Source: Bacteroidales bacterium
GTDB taxonomy: Bacteria; Bacteroidota; Bacteroidia; Bacteroidales; UBA932
Assembly (NCBI GenBank): GCA_017553545.1
Contig: JAFZKT010000016.1
Coordinates: 22,525 to 86,524, forward strand
DNA: 64,000 bases
Direction: 5' to 3'
Under the pieces are notes generated by a model that worked only from the letters and a program-made list of their open reading frames with translations, searched no databases and was not told where the DNA came from. Positions within the stretch are counted from its first letter, which is position 1. Each line of letters starts with the position of its first letter. Both the position numbers and the translations under genes were made by a program. Shown in pieces: positions 9,235 through 16,126 of the stretch.

Positions 9235-10098
9235 ATGCAAAAAATACTGCTTCTTGCATCCCTGCTTTTTCCCAGTCTTCTCTATGCGCAGGGTCTGATT
9301 TCCATTAAAGGCCGAATCGTTAACGAACAGGGAGAGCCTGTCGAGTATGTGCACGTGGGCATGCCCAAGAAGCAGATAGGCACGGTATCAACCTACGACG
9401 GCCGATTCGAACTCTCCGTTCCGGCGGATACCCTTGAATTCCACCACGTTGCGTATCAATCGGCCTATTTCCCAGTTGTCGGGCCAAGGGAGGACGTGCT
9501 GATTGTAATGAAGGATGCAGAGCTGCCTCCGGCGGTCTTCATCGGCGGAAAAACAAAAGAGAAATACCTCCTCCGTTCCGGAGCAAAACTCTCGGACAGC
9601 ATGGCAAGGGGAGACTTCTACCACCCCGACGGCGAGGTCAAGGGAATTGAAGTCGGCTCGATAGCCAACGTTCGGAAGCCTTTTCAGGTAAAGGACATCT
9701 TTTTCTCCGTTTACGCCAATTACATCCCGGGATGCGTCGCTTCCATCAATATCTATCGCATAGAAGGGGACCCGGAATCGTTCGTCAACGTCCTTCATCG
9801 GCCCATCTATTTCAGAATTGTACAGGCCGATACTCCAAAGCATTACGACGTTAAGCCGGACGACGTAATTCTCCTTGATCCGGGCCGATATTTCATTGCT
9901 TTCGCCATTGTGGACTGCGACGCCGACGCGCTGCGTCAATACCAGTCCACTCCCGCCTCCGAGCGCGATCCGCTGGCGATGCACCTCTTTACGTCCATCT
10001 ACATGAAAAGCAGCTATCAGCGCGATGTCGCCCTCGGTGAACTCCGCCACCTTCCTGTTAACATTGGCGTTGCGGTGAAGGGGTTGGAGTATCAATAG
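9235..10098 (+). CDS. Secreted protein with CarboxypepD_reg-like N-terminal domain
   Basis: A 287-residue exported protein. The signal peptide (MQKILLLASLLFPSLLYAQ) is followed by one carboxypeptidase-regulatory-like beta-sandwich (residues about 20-100: IKGRIVNEQGEPVEYVHVG, GTVSTYDGRFELSVPADTLE). This domain is commonly found before TonB-dependent barrels, but here no barrel follows. The C-terminal 180 residues look beta-rich and are unrecognised. The ATG at 9235 is set by the signal peptide and by alignment with the truncated paralogue at 5137. The duplication extends upstream of both genes. Likely periplasmic or surface-exposed; function unknown. Confidence 0.78.
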   Translation: MQKILLLASLLFPSLLYAQGLISIKGRIVNEQGEPVEYVHVGMPKKQIGTVSTYDGRFELSVPADTLEFHHVAYQSAYFPVVGPREDVLIVMKDAELPPAVFIGGKTKEKYLLRSGAKLSDSMARGDFYHPDGEVKGIEVGSIANVRKPFQVKDIFFSVYANYIPGCVASINIYRIEGDPESFVNVLHRPIYFRIVQADTPKHYDVKPDDVILLDPGRYFIAFAIVDCDADALRQYQSTPASERDPLAMHLFTSIYMKSSYQRDVALGELRHLPVNIGVAVKGLEYQ

Positions 10099-10170
10099 AT
10101 GTCAAATAATACGTTGCGTTAAATATTTCTTTTGTCACGAGATTCCCATTGGATTGTTTAGAGAAATGAC

Positions 10171-10178
10171 TATCTTTG
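10171..10178 (+). promoter_or_regulatory. -7 promoter element
   Basis: TATCTTTG, a full match to TAnnTTTG, lies 65 bases before the ATG of the gene at 10243. The -33 region is weak. Confidence 0.5.
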
Positions 10179-10242
10179 AGTTTCGGCATCCGTTAATGGT
10201 TTGTTAATCAGTTTTTAATCTGTTATTTAGCTCAAAAACATT

Positions 10243-10758
10243 ATGAGAGAGAGAGTAAAACAATTCTTGGAAGAAGCGAAGGCGAAGGAAAAAGAAGCCC
10301 GGAAGAGAGAAAGAGATATTTTTTTGATTTCCATCGGGCTGACTGAAGACCCGGAGAGGACTCAGAAGCTTTATTGCGACCATTATGACCCCCCTTATAC
10401 TCTCTGGGACTCTGAAAAAGGGCAATACTATTACAATGCGCCAATTCCGCTGGAAGTGACGGATGAAGAATACGAGGAGCTCAAGAAATATGGCCAGTAT
10501 AAAAAAGCCGGAGATGCTTCAGATAGTCTCTTAGACCCTGGCGCGGAAAAGACATTAAATATCCTTAACACGCTGATGCTAGTGACCGCCATACTAGGTG
10601 TAATTGTTCTTTTTTACAAGGCCCTCAATTCCGGGCTGTTCATTTATTTCATTGCTCCTGTTGGAGTGTTTATTACATATCTGGCGTTTTGGGCAATGAT
10701 TAAAGTGTACATCAATATCTCTCAAAACTTACACGAGATTAATCGAAAAATTAAATAA
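10243..10758 (+). CDS. Hypothetical membrane protein with charged N-terminal helix
   Basis: 171 residues. The first 30 are a strongly charged helix (MRERVKQFLEEAKAKEKEAR), probably a coiled coil. The middle contains a tyrosine-rich segment. Two hydrophobic segments follow at about 107-125 (LNTLMLVTAILGVIVLFYKA) and 130-152. No known family is recognised. The next gene starts 10 bases after the stop, so it is probably the first gene of a three-gene operon ending at 12150. Confidence 0.65.
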   Translation: MRERVKQFLEEAKAKEKEARKRERDIFLISIGLTEDPERTQKLYCDHYDPPYTLWDSEKGQYYYNAPIPLEVTDEEYEELKKYGQYKKAGDASDSLLDPGAEKTLNILNTLMLVTAILGVIVLFYKALNSGLFIYFIAPVGVFITYLAFWAMIKVYINISQNLHEINRKIK

Positions 10759-10768
10759 AGGCGCATAT

Positions 10769-11746
10769 ATGCAAACGCAGAAATACTGGGGCAAAACCAT
10801 TGCGTCCTTCCTGCTGGTCCTGTTCACGATGCCGCTGGGGCATGCGCTGATGCGGGTTATGGAAGATACCATGAGCGTTACGGCACTCCATTACAGCGCT
10901 TTCGCGATGGGGGCTGTGGGTCTGGCCATCGCCATTGGGGGCGTCTTCGTGAAAGGGGATGTGAAGCAAACGATGATGGGACTTTTCGGCGGCCTGCTTT
11001 TCTGGACCGGCTGGGTGGAGTTCCTCTTCGGGTACTTTGCGGCAAGGTTCGGCGTGCACTATGACCTGGTGGGTTCCGGCATCGTCCAGACCACCACGGA
11101 GTATGTGAACGGCATCGGCGTGAATCACGAAATGCTCATCAACGGTATTCCGGTGGGGGATTATACGGCGGCCGATTTAAAAGCGCTCCGCGGGTCCCGT
11201 CCGGAGTACCTCATTATGCCCGCTTCCTTTGGATTCTGGGTAATGTTCATCGTCCTGTATCTGTTCGGCAGCAAGACCGGATGTCATGCGCTGAACTGGC
11301 TCCAGAAGGTTTTCTTCGGCCCGAAACGCGAGGAGATCGTGCCCAATAATATGAGCCGTCACACGGCCATCACCACCTTCGAGGAACTGAACGTGATGAT
11401 GTGGACCTGCTATCTGCTGCTGATGTTCGTCTATGACCCGGTGTTCCTGGGAGATCACCATCCCGTGACCATCGCCATTGCCATCGGCTGTCTCATTGGA
11501 TCGGCCTTTATGTTTAGGTACGAATTGAAATTAGGCGGCTGGGGCCCGAATATCCGGATGGCCATCTCCACTGTTGTGGTGTTCTGGACTTTCGTGGAAG
11601 TGTTCGCCCGGAACAAGATCCTGACTGAATTCTGGGTGAGCCCCCTTCAGCACATCCCCGAGATGGTAAGCATTCTCGTATGCTTCATCGCCCTTGGCGT
11701 GTTTGTTGTTATTAAATCTGCAAGAAACAAGAAAACGAAAGCATGA
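10769..11746 (+). CDS. Polytopic inner-membrane protein of unknown function
   Basis: 325 residues with about eight hydrophobic segments, starting with SFLLVLFTMPLGHALM and ending with IPEMVSILVCFIALGVFVVI. Between segments 3 and 4 is a soluble loop of about 70 residues (YDLVGSGIVQTTTEYVNGIG onward). No motif ties it to a transporter family I know. Its stop overlaps the start of the tandem-repeat protein by 4 bases (ATGA), implying translational coupling and a shared function with that secreted protein. Confidence 0.72.
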   Translation: MQTQKYWGKTIASFLLVLFTMPLGHALMRVMEDTMSVTALHYSAFAMGAVGLAIAIGGVFVKGDVKQTMMGLFGGLLFWTGWVEFLFGYFAARFGVHYDLVGSGIVQTTTEYVNGIGVNHEMLINGIPVGDYTAADLKALRGSRPEYLIMPASFGFWVMFIVLYLFGSKTGCHALNWLQKVFFGPKREEIVPNNMSRHTAITTFEELNVMMWTCYLLLMFVYDPVFLGDHHPVTIAIAIGCLIGSAFMFRYELKLGGWGPNIRMAISTVVVFWTFVEVFARNKILTEFWVSPLQHIPEMVSILVCFIALGVFVVIKSARNKKTKA

Positions 11747-12150
11747 AAAAGATTCTGTTCATATTGACCTCGCTCCTGCTGATGCTGCCGGCTTTTACGG
11801 CAGGGGCGCAGCGGGTGACGGACGGCAACTACAGGACGGTTGCCCATATTAAGTCGGACGGGACCATCCAGGACGACAATTACAGGACCATCGGCCACAT
11901 CAAGTCCGACGGAACCGTACAGGATTCGAATTACCGGACGGTGGGACACCTCAAGAGCGACGGAACGGTGCAGGACTCGAATTACAGGACCGTGGGCCAT
12001 ATCAAGTCCGACGGTACCATCCAGGACGGGAACTACCGTACGGTTGGCCACATTAAGGACGACGGCACCGTACAGGATTCGAATTACCGCACAATCGGCC
12101 ACGCGGATGGCATTCCGAAAGCCTGGGTGGCCTGGTTCTTTTTCTTCTAG
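11743..12150 (+). CDS. Secreted tandem-repeat protein (17-residue repeats)
   Basis: 135 residues. A signal peptide (MKKILFILTSLLLMLPAFTA) is followed by about six copies of a 17-residue unit with consensus NYRTVGHIKSDGTVQDS. The copies are nearly identical in protein, and also close in DNA with a 51-base period (about 11821-12105). A short hydrophobic aromatic tail (AWVAWFFFF) ends the protein. Repeats of this type form beta-strand ladders in some secreted bacterial proteins; the exact family is not recognised. It is coupled by a 4-base overlap to the membrane protein upstream. It ends 1 base from the convergent DUF389 gene. Confidence 0.75.
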   Translation: MKKILFILTSLLLMLPAFTAGAQRVTDGNYRTVAHIKSDGTIQDDNYRTIGHIKSDGTVQDSNYRTVGHLKSDGTVQDSNYRTVGHIKSDGTIQDGNYRTVGHIKDDGTVQDSNYRTIGHADGIPKAWVAWFFFF

Positions 12151-12151
12151 T

Positions 12152-13366
12152 TTAGTTGAAGAAGCCGGGGATGTGGAAAATGCTCCGGTGTTCATTCTTT
12201 TCCTGGAGCTTTGACAGTTCCTGGGCTTGTTCGTCGACCTGCTTTTTAAGCGTTTCCACCTCTGCGGACATGGCATCCAGCCGGTCCATGAGCAAATCTA
12301 TCACTTTGGCATTGTCGGCCAATTCCTTGTCCGTGCGGTCGTAGATATCATTAATGATGGAGTTCATCTGCGTTTGGCTCATCCCGAACGCATGCTCCGT
12401 GATGGAGATCTGCTTCTCCTTGATGTGTGCCTTGGCGGCTTTTTCCAGGAACACGATGCGCATGCTGTCCGTAAGGGGTTCGCCGGATACGGAGACATCC
12501 ATGTGCCTTCCTTTGACCGTAAAGTCATAAATATAAGTGCGAGGCCCCACCATGCGGTTGTTTTCCACAAAATCCCGGGCGTTTCGCTCGAAATTGTTCT
12601 CCCGCACCATGTTGAATGCACTCCAGATACTGGGGATAAGCACGACCGCCAGAATGATGGCAATGATGATTCTGCGCTTTTTGGCCACGGAATGGGAAAT
12701 CCCGGAAGCCTTCTGGAATTTCAGGTACAATACCATCAGATAGGTAGCCAGGGCGATGAATACGCTGTTGATCACGAACAGATACAGCGCTCCGAAGAAG
12801 AAGTGCATGTCGGCGTGCGCCAGACCATAACCGGCCGTGCAAAGCGGCGGCATGAGGGCGGTGGCAATGGCAACGCCGGACAGTACCGTTCCGCGCTCCT
12901 TGCGGCTGTTTTCCAGGATGCCGGCCAGACCGCCGAAGAAAGCGATGAGCACATCGTAAATGGTAGGGGAGGTGCGCGCTTCCAGCTCCGTGGGGTTCAC
13001 CAGCGCCAGCGGCGACAGCATGAAGAACAGGGTGGAAGCGATGAGCGAAATCACCACCATCACCAGCAGGTTCTTGGCCGACAGCCGCAGCAGATCCGTG
13101 TCGTTTGTCCCCAGCGAAAGACCAACGCCGATGATAGGTCCCATCAGCGGGGAAACCAACATGGCGCCGATGATCACCGCCGTAGAATTCACATTGAGGC
13201 CGACGGAAGCCAGGACAATGGCGAAGGCCAGGATCCAGACGTTGGGACCGCGGAACCAGATGGCGTTTTTGATTCGCTCGGCCGCATCTTTTGTATCTAC
13301 GTGAACGCCGATGTTGATATAGCGCCTGAAAAGGATCTTCAGGTAGTCTATGAAAGTCTTGAACAT
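12152..13366 (-). CDS. DUF389 family membrane protein
   Basis: 404 residues. Six or so membrane segments occupy residues about 45-230. They include the family-typical stretch STAVIIGAMLVSPLMGPIIG and the later GVAIATALMPPLCTAGYGLA. A soluble C-terminal domain with a terminal coiled coil (about 340-400, MSAEVETLKKQVDEQAQELS) follows. DUF389 proteins are widespread and functionally undefined; a transport role is presumed from the topology. It is the last gene of a minus-strand operon that begins with serB at 19921. Confidence 0.85.
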   Translation of the reverse strand: MFKTFIDYLKILFRRYINIGVHVDTKDAAERIKNAIWFRGPNVWILAFAIVLASVGLNVNSTAVIIGAMLVSPLMGPIIGVGLSLGTNDTDLLRLSAKNLLVMVVISLIASTLFFMLSPLALVNPTELEARTSPTIYDVLIAFFGGLAGILENSRKERGTVLSGVAIATALMPPLCTAGYGLAHADMHFFFGALYLFVINSVFIALATYLMVLYLKFQKASGISHSVAKKRRIIIAIILAVVLIPSIWSAFNMVRENNFERNARDFVENNRMVGPRTYIYDFTVKGRHMDVSVSGEPLTDSMRIVFLEKAAKAHIKEKQISITEHAFGMSQTQMNSIINDIYDRTDKELADNAKVIDLLMDRLDAMSAEVETLKKQVDEQAQELSKLQEKNEHRSIFHIPGFFN

Positions 13367-13368
13367 GG

Positions 13369-14559
13369 CTATTGCTCTATTTCAGGTATTTCTTTGTTGG
13401 TCTTGGGAACGCCCAGTTTCAGCAGCTGATGCGCGCTCACCAGGATGGACTGGCCGGAATCCGCAATCTTGGCCGAACAGGCATCGTACTGCTTCATGGC
13501 CTCTTCCAGCTTTTTACCCATAGCGGCATGCGCCTTGGTGAAATCCGCCACCCGGTCTATCATGGTCTGGGCCGCCTTGATGATTTTCTCCTGGTTGCGA
13601 ACCTGGTCGAAATTCGTCCAGGCCACGCGGATCATCCTGAGAAAAGGCATCAGCGTCTCTTCCGTGGTAATGAGCACGCCCTGTTTATAGGCTTCCTGGA
13701 AGATATTGGGATCCAGCGTTTTAGCCAGCTGAAGCGCCCCGTAGTTGGGGATGAACATAATCACGTAGTCCAGCGTCTTGTAGCCTTTGCGGATATAACT
13801 CTGGTAGCTCTTGCCGGAGAGGCTCTTTATTTGCGTTTTAATGGCCTGCAGATTGCGTTTGGCGGCATCTTCCTTCACGACCGGGTCTTCGCTTGCAAAA
13901 TAGTCGGAAAGGGCCGACAGGGAAGTTTTGGCATCCACAACCACTTCTGTCCTGTCCGGATAGTGCAGGATATAGTCCGGACGCATCCTGTTGCCGCTGT
14001 CGTCATTGTAAATGATGGCGCCATGTTCGTCCCGCAGGGTTTCTTCCTTGTCGAAATCCCTTCCTTCTTCCATGCCTTCGGCCACCAGCATATTGTAGAG
14101 AATGGTCTCGCCCCAGATGCCGGTCATCTTGTTCTGGCCTTTCAGGGCCTGGGCCAGGTTGTCGGCCTTGCTGCCGATGGCGGTAGTCTGGTCCTGCAGG
14201 TGCTTTACTGCCTGCTCTACGGCCGTTTTCAGGCTGGCGTTGCCCTCCGTCTGGGTGCGTTTCTGCGCTTCGAAACTCTCCTGCATTGCCTTCAGGTCCT
14301 TGCCCAGCGGGCCGGCCAGGTTGCGGAAGGTTTCTTCGGCCTTTTTCTGGAGGGCCTCCTCCCGCTGCTGAAGGAGTTTTTCCGTTTCCGCCGTCAATTG
14401 TCCGCGCACGGCTTCCAACTGCGTGGTGAAATTCTCCTGCTGCATCTGCAGGAGTTTCTCGTTGTTTTGACGGGTGAGACGCTCGCGCATCCACAGAATC
14501 AGAAAGACAAGGGCTGCCACAATGGCTATGACCAGGGCGATGATCAGATAGGTATTCAT
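13369..14559 (-). CDS. rmuC: DNA recombination protein RmuC homologue
   Basis: 396 residues: an N-terminal membrane anchor (LIIALVIAIVAALVFLILWM), a long coiled coil (about 30-125), then the RmuC core with MTGIWGETILYNMLVAEGM and the nuclease-like motif RPDYILHYPDRTEVVVDAKT. RmuC limits inversion at short inverted repeats and is thought to be a nuclease. That is of interest here, because the window is rich in palindromes. The stop lies 2 bases from the DUF389 start, and the start overlaps the BaiN-like gene by 4 bases. Confidence 0.92.
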   Translation of the reverse strand: MNTYLIIALVIAIVAALVFLILWMRERLTRQNNEKLLQMQQENFTTQLEAVRGQLTAETEKLLQQREEALQKKAEETFRNLAGPLGKDLKAMQESFEAQKRTQTEGNASLKTAVEQAVKHLQDQTTAIGSKADNLAQALKGQNKMTGIWGETILYNMLVAEGMEEGRDFDKEETLRDEHGAIIYNDDSGNRMRPDYILHYPDRTEVVVDAKTSLSALSDYFASEDPVVKEDAAKRNLQAIKTQIKSLSGKSYQSYIRKGYKTLDYVIMFIPNYGALQLAKTLDPNIFQEAYKQGVLITTEETLMPFLRMIRVAWTNFDQVRNQEKIIKAAQTMIDRVADFTKAHAAMGKKLEEAMKQYDACSAKIADSGQSILVSAHQLLKLGVPKTNKEIPEIEQ

Positions 14560-15728
14560 AGGCTGTTTACAATGCTTCTTGCACAGACGTAACCCGTACT
14601 CCAGGCCGCCTGCAGGTTGAATCCGCCGGTAATGGCGTCAATATCCAGCACTTCGCCGGCAAAATAAAGGCCGGGGTGCTTCTTGCACGCAAGGGTATTT
14701 AAATCGATATTGCCGATGGCAACACCGCCGGCCGTCACGAACTCCTCCCGGAATTTGCTCTTCCCGGAGAGGGGATAGTTGTCATTGGTGAGGACGGAAA
14801 CCAGTTTATTGAGGCCTTTGGAGCCCAGTTCCGCCCAGCGAAGGTCTTCCCGCAGTTCGGCCTTCCGGATGATATGCTCCCAAAGCCGCTGGGGCAGGGG
14901 ATGCACGCTGGAAAGTAGCTTCTGAGGATGCTCTGCGGCCGTTTTTGCCAACAGCTCCCGCACCTCGTTTTCCGGCTTCTGCAGCCAGTTGACGGCCAGC
15001 GTGCCCTTGTAGCCCGTCTCTGCCAGGTGCCGTGCGGCATAGGAAGAGAGTTTGAGCGTGGCCGGGCCGCTGAAGCCCCAGTCCGTGATGAGCAGGGGAC
15101 CGCCGGCCTTGAAAGCAGTTCCCTGCAGGCCGATGGAAGCATCCACCACCAGCCCCATCAGGCTGCGGAGGGCAGTATCCGGAACGGTGAAGGTGAAGAG
15201 GGACGGGACCGGTGGGACGATGTCCAAATCCAGGAGGGAGAAGTCCTTCGGGATGCCACCGGTGGTTACGACGACAAAGTCGTAGGGGGCGCCGTTGACC
15301 AGAAGAGATCCTTCGCTGTCGCTCGGGATGACAGGGGTTTTGCAACGTAAAACGGCGCCGGACATGGCATGCAGCAGGGCATTCACCACATCCATCGCAT
15401 CCTGGCTTTTGGGGAACCAGCAATGGTCTTCCTGGAGAACGCAGGGGACACCGTGAGCAGTGAACCAGCGAATGGTGTCTTCCTGTGAAAATGCCTTCAG
15501 GGCGCGCTGCATTACTCTTTCTCCGCGGGGATAGGCTTCCTTCAGAGAACGGATGCCTTCGAAGGAATTGCTGAGATTGCACCTCCCGCCACCGGTGATG
15601 GCCACCTTGGCGAGGGGCTGGGGACCGGCTTCAAAAACAGTCACGGAGAGCTCCGGCGCCAGGTCTCGCAACCAGGCGGTGCAAAAACATCCGGCAGCGC
15701 CGGCACCTATGACGGCAACGCGTTTCAC
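14556..15728 (-). CDS. HI0933/BaiN-like flavoprotein
   Basis: 390 residues. Predicted NAD(P)/FAD-dependent oxidoreductase: N-terminal dinucleotide motif VIGAGAAGCF (residues 6-15), ITGGGRCNLSN at about 44-54, and the C-terminal FAD-contacting TGGFNLQAAWSTGYVCA. Family members include the bile-acid enzyme BaiN, but most have unknown substrates, so I do not assign one. Residues about 131-143 (TPVIPSDSEGSLL) are the in-frame translation of a palindromic repeat element and are probably an insertion into a surface loop. The start overlaps the upstream metalloprotease-like gene by 4 bases. Confidence 0.88.
   Translation of the reverse strand: MKRVAVIGAGAAGCFCTAWLRDLAPELSVTVFEAGPQPLAKVAITGGGRCNLSNSFEGIRSLKEAYPRGERVMQRALKAFSQEDTIRWFTAHGVPCVLQEDHCWFPKSQDAMDVVNALLHAMSGAVLRCKTPVIPSDSEGSLLVNGAPYDFVVVTTGGIPKDFSLLDLDIVPPVPSLFTFTVPDTALRSLMGLVVDASIGLQGTAFKAGGPLLITDWGFSGPATLKLSSYAARHLAETGYKGTLAVNWLQKPENEVRELLAKTAAEHPQKLLSSVHPLPQRLWEHIIRKAELREDLRWAELGSKGLNKLVSVLTNDNYPLSGKSKFREEFVTAGGVAIGNIDLNTLACKKHPGLYFAGEVLDIDAITGGFNLQAAWSTGYVCARSIVNSL
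15303..15336 (+). repeat. REP-like repeat inside the BaiN-like gene
   Basis: On the coding strand this reads CATCCCGAGCGACAGCGAAG and on, the core of a dispersed repeat class widely seen in bacterial genomes. It is in frame and translates as VIPSDSEGSLL. Assignment to that class is from general recognition, not a search. Confidence 0.55.
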
Positions 15729-16126
15729 TGAATCTTATAAGCGTTCAACCGTTTCTTCAGTTCCTTGTGTCCAGGGCATACGCTTTCCAAAAGTTTATGG
15801 AACTGAGGGCCATGGTTCAAATATTTCAGGTGACACAGCTCATGCAGCATCACATAATCCTGCAATTCCCCGGGGAGGGTAACCAGCCTCAGGTTCAGGT
15901 TGATATTCCCCAGACTGGAGCAGCTGCCCCAGTTGCTCACATTGTTCTTTATAAAGACCTTTTTATACTGAAAGCCATGCCGGGCCGCCAGTTCCGCCAA
16001 TCGGGGCGGCAGCGTGGCCTTGGCCTGCTTTCTCATCGCTTCCACCGCGTCCCCAGCCGGTTTCACCCGACGGCGGCGTACCCGCACGCGGAACAAGTCC
16101 CAGAGGCTACTTCTTCTTCCCACCAT
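15725..16126 (-). CDS. YgjP-like metallopeptidase-domain protein
   Basis: About 133 residues with the zinc-protease signature HELCHLKYLNHGPQF. The two His of HExxH and the downstream His fit the YgjP/DUF45 (M48-like) family. NNVSNWGSCSSLGNINLNLR is the typical strand before the active site. E. coli YgjP is an uncharacterised nuclear-transport-unrelated protein; no substrate is assigned. The start is uncertain: the ATG at 16126 overlaps the end of the MscS gene by 20 bases, and an ATG at 16195 would overlap more. The 3' end overlaps the BaiN-like start by 4 bases. Confidence 0.82.
   Translation of the reverse strand: MVGRRSSLWDLFRVRVRRRRVKPAGDAVEAMRKQAKATLPPRLAELAARHGFQYKKVFIKNNVSNWGSCSSLGNINLNLRLVTLPGELQDYVMLHELCHLKYLNHGPQFHKLLESVCPGHKELKKRLNAYKIQ

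Noticed and set aside
4357-10100. tRNA-Cys as integration site of an island covering 4.5-10 kb
   Set aside because: No second copy of the tRNA 3' end, no integrase, and the tRNA is followed by its own terminator.
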